64,000 nucleotides of DNA, taken from NCBI GenBank assembly GCA_032719365.1, contig CM064871.1, positions 33,019,566-33,083,565 of the forward strand, written 5' to 3'. Of this stretch, positions 41,003 through 53,958 are shown one piece after another (positions within the stretch are counted from its first letter, which is position 1; each line of letters starts with the position of its first letter). Source of the stretch: Prinsepia uniflora. Its lineage: Eukaryota > Streptophyta > Magnoliopsida > Rosales > Rosaceae. The translations under genes and the position numbers were made by a program. Below the pieces are notes generated by a model, which ran no database searches, had not been told where the DNA came from, and saw only the letters and a program-made list of their open reading frames with translations.

Positions 41003-44000
41003 TGACAGGATCTGTCCCAAATCCCTCGGGATTAGCGTGGGACGTGCCTGCTCTCGTCTGACACGAAGTGTCAGACCAGGGTTAATTCTGTCCTTTGCCA
41101 ACCGGGATTACCAGAGAGCGCTAAGATCTGGAGGAGAAATGTGATCTCCCGTCTCTACTACAACCCGCATGTAACGACCCGTCCCGAAATAACCAGATTA
41201 ATTAAGAATTAATGACGGATTAGCGAGACTAATCAGGGATTAGACGAGGATTAGTAGACGAGTAGGGAGAAATGACGATTTTGCCCCTAAAATGGGCGAA
41301 TCGTTGACTTTTGATTCAGGTGGTCAAATGGACTTTGGCCTATGACTGTGACGTAGTTCCGGACGTCACGAGTTCATAGACAGGTGGCACACCCGATTCC
41401 CACGTTCGTGGAAGAAGTTAGGACGATCGGAAGTTCGGGGGCATTTTGGTAATTTAGTTGAAAGAAGGCCAATAGTTGACTTTTGACCTGGGAGGTCCGA
41501 TGGACGAGGGCCAAGGACCGTTACGTAGATCGGGATGATACGAATCCGTAGACAGGCGGCACGTCGAATTCGGACGTTCGACGGAGAAGTTACGATTCAC
41601 GGAAGTACGAACGCACTATTGCACGATTTACAAAACAGATGCTTTTTAGAATTAAGTGGGGCCTAGATATTTGTCATTGGACCAATGGATGAGTGACAAG
41701 TGTCACCCATCCACTGGCCACCCTTTTTCATTCATGCATATCAGTTCATTCCCTTTGTTTTCATCCAACCCGATCTCACCCCAAAGGCTTTGAACCCAAA
41801 CCAATCCAACCCTTCCCATCTGAGCATACTTGAGAGACCAACGGAGTGTGAGGAGTGCAAACTGGTGATGGTGGTTGGCAGGAGGCGACGCCGCCGTGGA
41901 CAGCGGCCATGAACCTGAGCAAGGTATCGGCTAGGCCCAATTTCCATTTTAAATTGATTTATGTGTTATGGTCGATTTTGGGTGATTCGGAGATGATTAT
42001 TAGGTTTCTAGAATGATTCTAAGATGATTTGGAAGGACGTTCACAGCTGAGAAGGCCCTGGGAAAAACTTGGAAACATTTAACCGTTAGGGAGAAAATCA
42101 AACCATGGGTTTTCTATGTTTTTCCTTATTTTGATCATCCAAATAGGTTCCTAGGAGCTTATTAGGAAGTTTAGGATTAATTAGGAAGGAAAAGGACTGA
42201 AAATGAGAGAGGAGGGTGGCCAAACCGGTCACACCGTCCAACTGGACCGGCCAAACCAGGTGAACCGGCCGGACCGGTTTGATTGCATGAAGAAGATGAA
42301 CAGTTCGCTGACCGCGTGAGGCCCACGTGTAGTCCCTTCTAGGGGCGCGTATGGACGCGTGAGCCATCCTTTGGGGGTGGTTCCAACATGTAATTTCATT
42401 TATTCAATGTAATGAACATTTTGGGACTGGTTTCGAGTCAATCGGACATCGTTTCGATATAGTTTGGGACGTCCGAAGGTTTAGGTTAGCATTTAAAAAT
42501 AGTTAGAAATTCCAGAAAATTACGGGGCTTTAGTGAGGGGTTATATAAGTAGTTGGTAACCCTCTAAATTAATTTGGATAGGTTCGGAATTTCCGGAGGT
42601 GACGATTGGCCCAGGAGACGCTTATGGCACCCGTATCGAGGCGCGACTTCGGACGGTCTATGAGTAGAACCCTTCTTTCGAATTTGATGCATGCATAAAT
42701 GTTTTATAAGTGTTTTAATATATGTTTTGAGATGCCATGAGTGCATTTGTTTGTGGTAGCCTAGGATTTACGTATTTACACGTATTTCGAGATTTACGAT
42801 TTTATACGATGCTTATACGTGCTAGGTTTTCAATGAGGGTTTCATTAATTGGTTTTGGATTTGGAAATATGAAATCGGGCACGAGACCCATTTGATTTAC
42901 ATACTCTCGGACTTGGAGTCCATTTGATTGGACGAGGAATCGGACCGAGGGACCATTTGAGATATACGGTCGGACCGAAGGTCCCGTTGGCTTACGAGTT
43001 TGGGCTTGAGACCCTATTGGTTGTGAAATTGGGCTTGAGGCCCTGTTGATTTGTGGTTTTGGGCTTAGGGCCCAGTTAGCTGTGGTATCGGGCTTGAGGC
43101 CTTGTTGATTGTGAAATCGGGCTTGAGTCCCAGTTCAGTTTGTGAAATGAGAATTCGGGCATGAGACCCTGTTGAATTGAGGATTTAGGCTGAGGCCTGT
43201 GAAATGGATTTGAATCGGATTCGAGGAATCCTGTTGAGATGAATCGGGTATGAGACCGAGTTGAAATGTGTTTTGAGAAAGAAAGAAAGAGTTTTGAAAA
43301 TGATTATGAGCCCTCCATATGATTATATGGTCTCCTCCAGACGTCGACCTGGAGAGTCACGATCCACAGACCAGAATGGGTATCCCTATAGGGATCCCGT
43401 TCCAGGAGTGGGGGTTACGATTTATGTTGTGGTCTCGAACCAGATTTTTCAGAGAAATGTGTGGACTAGATTCAGAGAGAGAGCTCGGACTAGATCCAGA
43501 GATTGTGCCTCCCAGATGGAGAATTCCTGGGAGAAGACTCGGAGTGAGACCCTAAGTAGTGTGCACACTTGGATAGAGATGATATCGTGACATATATCGG
43601 GGATGTGTTCCCTAGGGGTTGTGTGCCCCGAGTTGGAATCTTCTCAGAAGTACCGCAGATGGGTTATACGTATGCATACGTATGAGGTTCTATGAAAGTG
43701 ATTTGGGGGCGGAGACCCCGTATTGTATGTTTTGGTATTTCACTGAGAATGGTTTTGGGATGAGACCCACTTGTGTCGATTTGGGTTGAGTTCTGACATG
43801 TATTGATTTATGGTTTTAAGATGGTGATTTCGGGTCGGGGACCCAAATGGATTTATGGTTCATGACGGTTTATGGGAACCGGCATGAACCCCTGAAAGGT
43901 TTTTATGGGTCATGACGGTTTGTGGGGACCGGGCATGAACCCTCGAAAGGTTTTGAGAATACGTTTTCAAATGGTTTTATGAACGTTTTGATAAACGGTT

Positions 44001-46978
44001 TTTGAATGCATGCATATGCTTTTAGTGAAGGGCATAAATGTCTTAAAGCGAAAATGTTTTAATTAAAATGATTGTTTATGTCCATTCACGACTTTTGATG
44101 TTTAATGCCCTTCAGGTTGATCGCGGATGCGGGCTGTAGCAGAGACGAGACATCACACTCCTCCTCCTACGATCCTGGCGTGCTCTGGAAGCCCGGTGAA
44201 GGCTAGGGACGGAATTTTCCCTGGTTTTACACTTCGTGTCAGACGGGATCAGGTGCGTCCCACGTTAATCCCAGGGGATTTGGGACGGGTCCTAACACTG
44301 TATCCGCGATCAACCTGAAGGGCATTCAAAACACGAAAAGCTGTGAGTGGACAAAACAAATATTTTATAAAAACGTTTCATTAAAAAACTTTTATGCCCT
44401 TCACTAAAAATATGCATGCATTCAAAAACCATTTCTCAACAGTAGAATACGGGGCCTTGGCCCAAAATCCAATCAAAGTACCTGGGACCTCAGCCCAAAC
44501 TAAATCAAATGGGAACTCAGCCCAAATCCAACACACGTGGCTCTCAGCCCAAAATTATCTCTGTGAAATCTCATACACATATACATATATACATATATAA
44601 CCCATCCTAGACATCCTCTGATGTCAACTTGGGGTACACAGCCCCTAGGGAACTCATCCCCGATATATGTCACGATTTCTCTATATATAAGTATGCATAC
44701 TACTCGGGATCTCACTCCGAGTCTACCCCCAGGAATTTTCCATCTGGGAGGCTCTATCTTCGGATCCAGTCCTAGCATCTCTTCGGATCTGGTCCGGAAC
44801 CACATCATAACTCCCACTCTTAGAATGGGATCCCTATGGGGATCACTCATTCTGGGTAGTGGATCGTGACTCTCCAGGTCGACGTCTGGAGGAGACCAAT
44901 CACCACATAAAGGAGGGTATATACATACTAGTATAAGAAACCACAAATGGGACTCACGCCTGATACCACAAGTCAACAAAGCCTCCATCTAGAACGTATG
45001 ACTCAACGGGGCCTCTAGCCCGATTTCACAATTAAACTGGGACTCAAGCCCGAACTCGTAAATCAACTAGGCATCAAGCCTGATACCTCAGGGTCAGTCA
45101 CGATTCTGATCACAGCGATGCATGCCACTATCAGTCTAGGACTGCTCTCAATCTTGGTATGTCACCGTGAACATACCACTATCGCGACCATCTCTAGAAC
45201 ATGGTGCACTCAACGCCGATCGATCTTCTAAACCATCAGCACCAAAAAAGTGAGCCTCCAATGTATGCTCGACAACGAAACATGCATCATGAGCTCTCCG
45301 AAGGGAACACATCCCTAGTCCGGAGGTGGGCGTCACGTTGTCTGTCGCCGTGCACACAGCACTCGTCGCGACCACGACTCAGACCCGTAGGTCATCAAAA
45401 GGGTCACATGCCCGAGTCAAAACCAAGGCCAAATGGGCCACATGCCCGAATCAAAACCAAGACCAAATGGGTTGTTTTACTTTTCCAAACCATTTCATTT
45501 AAAATCGTAATCATAAACGTGCATATGCATTATAAGGTCGAAAACCTCGAAATACGTGCCAATACAAAAACACACACACAAGATGTACTCAAGGCATCAC
45601 AAAACATATATTCAAATACTTATAAAACATTTATGCATGCATCGATTCATAAAGAAAGTCCACTCACAGACCGTCCGTGTTGCCGCCTCGATACACGCGT
45701 CGTACGCCTTCCAGGGTCAATAACCGTCTTCGGGGTTCCCAAACCTGTCCAAATCACTTTAGAGGGTTACTAACTACTAAATTAACCCTTCACTAAAGCC
45801 CCCTAATTTTTCGGGATTTTTAACTATTTTAAAAGCGAACCAAAATCTTCGGACAACCCGAACTATATCTAGACGATATCTGATCAACTCGAAACCAGTC
45901 CCAAAATGATCGTTACATCGAATAGATGAAATTACATGTTGGAACATTCCCCAAATTCTCCCCACGCGCCCACACGTGCTGCGTGAAGTGGCTGCTCGTG
46001 GGAGCCACGCGCCAACTACAGTGTTGTCTTCAACCTCCAGTCGACCGGTTCGATCAGCTGGTTCGGTTTTCTCTGCAACTCCGGCCCAACTGAACTTGCG
46101 TGACCGGTCCGGGCTCCTAAACCGTCCAATCTTCATCCTATTTCTTCCTAATCAATTATGATCTTCCAATTTTGATCCTAGAAACCTATTTGTGAAATCA
46201 AAATCACCAAAAACCCACTAAAACCTAATGGTTCAAAACTCACTCACGGTTCATATTTTTTCCAGAATTTCCCCAGGGCTTTACAGCTGGCAACCACCAC
46301 CAAAAACCATCTCTAAACTTCCTAAACAACCTAATAAACCCATTCCAAGCAACTAAAATGGTACATAATGCAGAAATAAAAAATAGGAAAATTTTTGGCA
46401 AACCGAGTTACCTTGCATGGTTCTGCCTCCGCCGTCCATGGCCAGCCACCGTTCAAAACATACTCACCTCACTCTCTGGGCCTTACATAAGATCAGATGG
46501 GGAAGGGTTTTGGATTGGGTTGGATGAGTTGATCGGGTTTGGTTTGGTGGGAAAAATGATTAAACACAGAGAAAGAGGTATGCATATGTCTGTTTGAGAT
46601 GGGCAATAGATGGGTGGCACTTGTCACTCATCCATTGGACCTATCCAAAATATCTGGCCCCTACTTGCTTCCAAAAGTCCCTTACTGCGTAAAACGTGCA
46701 ATAGTACATTCGAATTTCCGTGAACCGTAACTTCTCCGTCGAAAGTCCGAATTCGACGTGCCGCGTGTCTACGGAATCGTATCAACCCGGTCTATGTAAC
46801 GGTCCTCAGCCCTTGGCCATCAGACCTCCCGGGTCAAAAGTCAACATTTTGCCCTCGCTAGGGGCAAAATCGTAATTTCACCCTAAACGTCTGTTAATCC
46901 TCGGCTAATTTCCGATTAGCGAAGCTAATCCGTCGTTAATCCTTAATTAATCCTTAAAATTAGGGACGGGTTGTTACA
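41003..46978 (-). repeat. 3' LTR of the second non-coding element (about 2.84 kb, split)
   Basis: The LTR proper is 41003-41169 plus 44303-46978. It begins TGACAGGATCTG and ends GGGTTGTTACA. The break lies inside TACAACCCGCA|TCCGCGATCAAC, where the solo LTR 41170-44297 is inserted. The 190-codon ORF at 45201-45773 lies wholly inside it and has no domain. Confidence 0.88.
41170..44297 (+). mobile_element. Solo LTR (3128 bp) with decayed TSD
   Basis: It begins TGTAACGACCCGTCCCG and ends GGGACGGGTCCTAACA. The flanks CCGCA (41165-41169) and CTGTA (44298-44302) differ by two C-to-T changes. It is inserted in opposite orientation in an LTR of its own superfamily. It has an inverted hairpin-unit array at 42860-43190 and two inverted 50-bp palindromic units near 43860-43945. 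Confidence 0.88.
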
Positions 46979-47071
46979 AACTTCCCCCCTTCAGGAATTT
47001 CGTCCTCGAAATTCAAATTGACCCAATTCCACAACCAAACTAGGGAAATTCAACCGTGTCCCACTACCCGG
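46979..47071 (-). other. Polypurine tract and interior stub of the second non-coding element
   Basis: AACTTCCCCCCTTCAGGAAT then TTCGTCCTCGAAATTC matches 27735-27775 closely. The stretch ends in CCACTACCCGG, where Athila #2 begins. The interior resumes at 60383 with CACACACGAGAGTACCC, matching CACACACAAGGGTACCC near 27838. Confidence 0.85.
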
Positions 47072-47193
47072 TTAAATACGTAATTCGGGTGTTATGCAAT
47101 TTAAAACCTTTTTGTGTAGTTGTAGTATTCGTAAATAGAGATCGTTCTTAACCGAGGAAATTAGGGAACATTAATAATATGTTAGTGAGAAAG

Positions 47194-50100
47194 TGACAGG
47201 ACCCATCCCAATCCCCCCGGGATTAGTGCGGGATGACCCTGCTCCCGTCTGACACGAAGTGTCAGACAAGGGATATTTCCGACCTTTGCCCTCCCGGGCT
47301 ATCAGAGTACGCCAGGATCCGGAGGAGATATGTGATATCTCGGTCTCTGCTACAGTCCACAATCTGATGTCAACCTGAAGGGCAGTCAAAACATTAAAAA
47401 CTGTGAGTGGACAAAACAAGAGTTTATAAAACATTTCATAAGGAAGACATTTGTACCCTTCACTAAAAAGCATGCATGCATTCGAAAACCATTTAACCAA
47501 ATGAAACCATATGTGGGAACTAAGCCCAAAACCAAGATTGAAAGAACCATAGTAAAACCACGTACATGGGCCACTGCCCAAAACCTGTGCATATCACATA
47601 TCATATATCTCATATACCATACATCATATATACATATAATTCACACAACCAATCCTCTCACGGTTTCCAAAGCTACGCGCGTGCTACCCAGGTCTCAATC
47701 CGAGTCTTCTCAAGGTCAAGATCAATGTCCGTAGACCACTGACCCTACCCGAGGTAATAGTAATCATAGCCTTCCTGAGAGTAAGGAACCCGACTGGGGG
47801 GTGACTCCACTCAGTCGGTGCTCCGTGACTACTCCGGGGTCCACCCAGGCCAACGACCCTCCCCGGAGGAGATAATAGAAGTAAAGGAAGGTATATGAAT
47901 ACATATATATACATAACATAAAAATTCATGCCCGGTTCCCTTGAACCGTCATGATCCATAACATCCATTAACCAGGGTTCATGCTGGTTCCCATAAACCG
48001 TCATGAACCGGAATGACCTGACAAAGGTTCATGCCGGTTTCCATAAACCGTCATGAACCACAATGACCTTTCCAGAGTTCATGCCGGTTCCCGTAAACCG
48101 TCATGAACTTGGAAATCCATCTAGGGTCCCTGACCCAAAATCATAAATTGTAAGGTAACTGGGTCTCGTGCCCGAACATATGACTCAACTGAGCACCGTG
48201 CCCGATATCTAAGGGTCAGTCACGACTCCGATCATATTGATGCGTGCAACCATCTATCCAGGACCGCCCTCAATCCTGGTATGTCGCCGTGAACGTATCA
48301 ACTGACGCGACCACCACAAGATCATGGTGCACTCATTACCGATCGATATCCTGAACCGTCAGCACTCCGAAGTCGAGTCTCCCCAGGCTGCCCGACCACG
48401 AATCGTGCATCGTGACCTCTCCGGAAGGAACACATCCCAATCCGGAGGCGAGCGTCATATCGTCGATCGCCGTGCACAAAGCAGCCGTCGCGACCACGAT
48501 TTAGACCCGAAGGTCGTAAATAGCGTCATATGCCCGAGACAAAACCAAATGGGTCTCATACCCGAGTTTATCTTTTTAGAAATCCAAAATCAAATTATTT
48601 AAATCAATAAAGAAATACAGACCCGTATAAGCACCGTATAAGGCCGAAACCTCGAAATACGTGCTTATACGCAACCAAAAAAATGCACCCATGGCATCAT
48701 CAAACAAGTAATAAAACATATAATAAACATTTATGCATGCACCAATTTAGAAAACAAAGTCCACTCACAGACCGTCCGAGGCCGCGCCTCGATACGCTTG
48801 CCATACGGCTCCCCGAGTCGATCACCGTCACCGGGACTTCCAAACCTGTCCAAATTAATTTAGAGGGTTACTAACTACTTATATAACCCCTCACTAAAGC
48901 CCCGTAGTTTTCCGGAATTTCTAACTATTTTTAAAACCGAACCTAAACCTTCCGATGCCCCGAAACATATCGAGACGGTGTCCGATCGACTCGAAACCAG
49001 TCCCAAAATGTTCGTTACATCGAATAGATGACTTCACATGTTGAACACATCCCCAAATTCTCCCCCACGCGCCCACACGTGCCGCCTGAAGTGGCTGCGC
49101 GTGGGCTTCACGCGCCAACTACAGTATCGTCTCCTACTTCAGTCAGACCGGTCCGAACCGGTCCGGTCCGGTTTTTCCTGCAACTTGGACCGGCGTAACC
49201 GGTCCAGGTCTCCTTCTCCCTCATTTTCGGTCCGTTTGCTTCCATTCCAATTCCTTAATTCCTATTTTCAAGTTTCCTATCTAACCCAATTAACAAAACG
49301 ACCTAAAATGTCATAAATCCGATCGGTCCAATTTGGTCCTCACGGTTCAAAAATCCAAAACCCTCCACAGAGCTTCCCCGACGCCCAACCCTTCTCCAAA
49401 CCTTCCTAAAAACCCCCTAGCAACCTAATTAGTTCAACCCAAATGTCCAAACAAGCCCCTAATAATTAGAAATCGAAAATGGATTAAAATGGGCAAAAGC
49501 GATTACCTCGCGGGTTGGCCACCACCGCCGTCCACGGCGGCGCTCCCTGGGCCGGCCACCTCATCCAACTGCCTCCCCACTCTCTGGTCTCAGTCCTGGT
49601 TGAAATGGATGGGTTTTGGGGTTGCACGGGAATGAGATAAATGGAGAGATCGGGTGGGTTTTGGGTGTGTGTTTGAAATGGAGAAAATGGATTGGTTTGC
49701 ACGGTGCATGAAGGAAATATGATGTCCATTGGATGGGTGACACTTGTCACTCATCCATTGGCATCAGGACAAATATATGGGCCCACTAGAGACAAAACTG
49801 CACTTTTTGTCTCGTAAAACGTTTCACCGTAAATAGTATCCCGAAACTTCCGTGAACCGTAACTTCGCCGTCGAACGTCCGAATTCGACGTGCCGCCGGT
49901 CTACGGATTCGTAACGTCCCCATCTACGTAACGGTCTTTGGCCCTCGACCATCGGACCTCCCAGTCAAAAAGTCAACATTTGACCCCTTTTAACCAAAAT
50001 TACCAAAATGCCCCTAAACTTCCGAACGTCATAACTTCTTCCTCGAACGTCAGATTTGAACGTGCCACCTGTCTATGAAATTACATCACGGTCATCGGTC

Positions 50101-50266
50101 AAAGTCCATTTGACCGCCCGATTGAAAAGTCAACATTTTGCCACCACTAGGGGCAAAACGGTCATTTCGCATCGTTCGTCCGATTTAGCCTAACTAATCA
50201 CCGATTAACCTCACTAATCGTGATTAGTCACTAATCTAATCATGAAATTTGGGACGGGTCCTTACA
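47194..50266 (-). mobile_element. Solo LTR (3073 bp), TSD GAAAG
   Basis: It begins TGACAGGACCC and ends GGGACGGGTCCTTACA, with perfect GAAAG at 47189-47193 and 50267-50271. It is closely similar to the solo LTR at 13697-16768 and holds about 4 of the 50-bp palindromic units (about 47930-48110). No coding capacity. Confidence 0.93.
47930..48110. repeat. 50-bp palindromic tandem array, about 4 units
   Basis: Units have GTTCATGCCGGTT, CCCATA and AACCGTCATGAAC, so nearly the whole unit folds on itself. It is the same array as 14617-14908 with fewer units. Confidence 0.82.
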
Positions 50267-52128
50267 GAAAGAATAATGAATAATCAAAGAATAAATAATT
50301 AAAGAATTAAATAATTAAATAATTAAATAATAAAGAATTAAAGAATAAATGAATTAAAGAATAAAAGAATTAATGAAATAAAGAATAAAAGAATTAATGA
50401 AATAAAGAATTAGATGGGGGGGTTTGAATGATTGTAATTATAAAATAAAGTAAATAAGTAAAAACAATTAAGAACTTAATTCTACTTCTACTTTAACTTT
50501 TATGCAAGTGAACTTTCTTCAAACACATATTTTTACCAGCACTCTAACATCATGCTCATATTGAACCAATCACGAAATCCTACCTTAATCATCTCAAATA
50601 CATGCATACGTTTTTCAATATTACAAATGCACCGAACAGCGGTCATAAACACTTATAATACGATTCACCTTATGTTATTGATTTCAATGTGTGTCAAACA
50701 GTTAAATCTCTTCAACCCTATTCTAAGTGCACCGAACAACGGTCATAAACACTTAGCGTTAAATTGAAGGTTAAGCGCTAAAACATATGAAGTAAATGAA
50801 ATTCAAAAAGTAAAACACATGGAGATTGTATTCACATTTACAAATGTTAGAAAGAAAATACCAACACATATATTGAATTATAAGTAAATCGAAACAATAA
50901 CAAGAATTTAAGTAAAGGGGAGAAAGTTACACTTTCGGAATCCAAGAACAGCTTGTCATTCCGGAAGTGGCTGGAAACAATGGAATGTTATTCATAAGGA
51001 ACACCGAACAGCGGCTAGAACCTTATGAAGATGGAGGATAAAACATAAGAATGCGGACTTAAATTCTAGAATTATTTCGGAAATACTTGGCCTAGGTATT
51101 TCTTAAGGAAAACATAAAAATGTTTTTAAGAGATCTCAAAGAAAAATCACAAGAACAAAGTAAAGAAGAAATGAAATTAAGGATTAATATAAATTAAGAA
51201 CAAGAATTAAAAGAAAGCTAATTAAATAAAAGAAACTACAAGAAGTTAAAATGGTCCCCAAAAATAAAGAATAAAAAGAAAGAAGATGAACTAAAGGAGA
51301 GAAGAACTATAGAGAAACTACAAAAAGAGAACTAAAATGGGAGAAAATGGGGACCCTTTACAAGTGAATTTGCCTCCCTATTTATAGAGGGATGCCTAAA
51401 ATATTCAAAATAAAAATTCAAAATAAAATAAAATAAATGAAATGATGAACAATGATGGAAAATGATGATTTTGGGATGGTTTGGTATTGGAAAGTGGCTA
51501 GAAAATCTGAAAAATCTGAGAAAGGGCAGTACTTGAGCAGTTTTGGAGTGGGTTTGGGGTTGTTGGGCTGGTGTAGGAAGGCAAGTGGGCTGCAGTGTAC
51601 GGGCTGGTGGGTTGGTGAAGAGTGGGTTGAAGCAGAAAAATGGGTGGCTGTGCAGATGGGCTCAGACTGGAGCAGTAGAGTTGGTAATGGGCCAGGCGTA
51701 CGGACTGGAAGGTTGCTGCGTAGTGGACTGGGCTGGAGCGCACGAACCTGGGCTGCTGCAGCGGGCTGAAGTCTGGTTTGCAGGAGACAGGTGGGTCATG
51801 TGGACTGTACGAGTTGCGGGCTCGGCTTGCTGAGACCTGGGCCGCTGGGCTGCTAAAATTTGGGTGACTGAAATGAATTTGGGCTTACAAAATTGATATT
51901 AATTAATATATATATAATTCAATCGAATTTCGTCCATAATTTATTCGTTTTAATTCCGATCGGGACGATTATTTCGCCAAAACGCTCCAAATTACAAACT
52001 TTATTTATTTAAACAAAAAATATCACAAAAAAAAATTATTTTATCTAATTATTTATTATTTTAATATTAAAAGTCATGTATAAAGGGTATAAAATAATAT
52101 AAAATAATGCTTATTTGATGACCTATCA

Positions 52129-52143
52129 AATACCCCCACACTT
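52129..52143 (-). promoter_or_regulatory. Polypurine tract of Athila #2
   Basis: AAGTGTGGGGGTATT on the minus strand directly precedes the 3' LTR, identical to 18017-18031. A second copy of the core (AAGTGTGGGGGAG) lies at about 53709-53722. Confidence 0.85.
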
Positions 52144-53708
52144 AAACTTTGCTAGTCCCTAGCAAATACTAAAATTAAACTATGAATTCAAAGCAAGTAA
52201 ACCCTTAACCATTTGTCTCAATATGGCATCAAAAATTTTCACTTAATGCAATTAAGCATATAGAATTCAAGAATTAATACATTATAACAAAATGTTTTAA
52301 CGAGTAAGATAATGAGTATATATGGTGAAATGGATCTCAACATGAATAAAACACGTATGAATCAACTCACAAGGATATGCACTCATAAATTCACTCAATT
52401 TTGTAAGGATTTGTGTTTGCACTCAAAATATGTGAGAAAAATGCTCACATAATAGAAATGAAGTACTTTTTCAAAATCTCAAACAAACACCTCAAGATAA
52501 AAACAAAACATACTTGCACAAATGAACCAAAACCATAAGCTTACTCAAGTGATTGACTTCACTAATCAAAATTTACCATCTTAAGGATCATAAGGTCTTT
52601 ACGAAGGTTGTAATGGGACTAAGTTAGAGGCAAGGAATATATAGGACAAGTGGTGCTCAAATTCGTTCCAAGACTCAAAAGACTCCCAAAACATAACATA
52701 ACTTCCCGACCTTAGTGCAATGATATCATAAATTCATCCCTTCGAACATAGGCGTTCAATTTCATCATCTTGGGCCTCAAATTCATTCTTTGTATTGGAT
52801 TTACAAATATAAAGGACTTAACTCAAACATTACATAATCGAACTTTATTACCTTGATAGAAACTCAATACTTTTTTTTCTTTTTTTTTCCTTTTTTTTCT
52901 TTTTTTTTTCTTTTCATATATCAAGGTAATAACATGTGTCAAAAATACAACAAAGTTTGAGTAAGTAAATCCATATACATAAAAGTCTTCAAAACATCAT
53001 CAATTTCTCTTCACACAATCTTTATGTCTTCAACCGAGTTCTTGGAACAAGGGTGAAAGATGTCTATACTAAGCTCAATTGTTTAGATATTCATGGAGAT
53101 GAAAGAAAGGCTTAATGTACGCTCAAAGGGGTTAAAACTAAGGGGGTCTCAACTTGTGCGCACAAAATAGGGAACATGGATGTTTGAATTTGTGGTGTTA
53201 ACCCTAATGCCTTAATCATTTCCAAAATCAGAGAGTTTATTGACTTAAAAGTTTTGAAAATCACATAGAATAAGTTCTAGTACTCTAGAGTTCATTAAGA
53301 TCTATTGCAAGCCGTTATGAGACATGTGTATATCAATTTAAACAAAGAACTTATTAATCACTCATCAAAGATGTATATAAGGTTCTAAAGCTCACATAAG
53401 GTTCAAATGATTCATACTTATCTTAACATGCTCGTTTATGTACCAATTTACATGCATTATCTACAAGTTATAACACTTAATCACAAAATATTAACAAACA
53501 AATTCAAGCTATAGTGATCATCTTTATAGCCATAACATATTCATTTCCGTTCATTTATATCATTGTCAAGTTAAAGGGCAACTTAATACTCGTAAAAACG
53601 CTAAGTTAAAAAAAACTTTAAGAAATAAATTTTTTTGAATAATTAATTTTTTTTTATTTTATATATTTTTTTAAACAATTTTATTGCACAATTAAAATTG
53701 TAAACCAC
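52144..53708 (-). other. Athila #2 non-coding region between pol tail and 3' LTR
   Basis: This is colinear with 18032-19451 over its length and has no long ORF. It contains a T-rich run (52868-52915) longer than in Athila #1. Nothing env-like is present. Confidence 0.75.
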
Positions 53709-53736
53709 TCCCCCACACTTAAATTCTACATTGTCC

Positions 53737-53958
53737 TCAATGTAGGAAAATAAGAAATAATTGAACATAGAATTGAAGTAAGGAAAGTGATTTACAAAAA
53801 TAAAATAAGAAAATCATTAAGTAAACAAAATAAAGAGAGTGAAGGGTGAAAGATAGCAAATCTGCGTTGATGACTCCTTCACATCCCGGGAATACATTGG
53901 GTTGCCTCCCAACAAGCACTTGAAGTTTAACGTCTATCCAGTCTAGACAGAGAGGCAT
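53737..53958 (-). pseudogene. Residual end of pol, Athila #2
   Basis: LDWIDVKLQVLVGRQPNVFP and GCEGVINADLLS match the minus-strand reading at about 19590-19690 in Athila #1 (GWMDFKLQALVGRQPNVF), just past the polyprotein stop. It marks where the large gag-pol deletion ends; beyond 53945 the two elements no longer align. Confidence 0.6.

Larger units (their letters stand above)
47072..52128 (-). repeat. 3' LTR of Athila #2 (about 1.98 kb, split, end-truncated)
   Basis: The LTR proper is 47072-47193 plus 50272-52128. It starts TTAAATACGTAATTCGGG instead of TGATAATGCCC. The TATA box is at 51378-51387. At about 51388-51400 it shows the uninterrupted target GCCTAAAATATTC of the solo LTR present in the other LTR. 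Confidence 0.9.

Noticed and set aside
45201..45773. 190-codon ORF on the plus strand
   Set aside because: It lies wholly inside a non-coding LTR, has no domain, and neighbouring LTR copies do not keep the frame.
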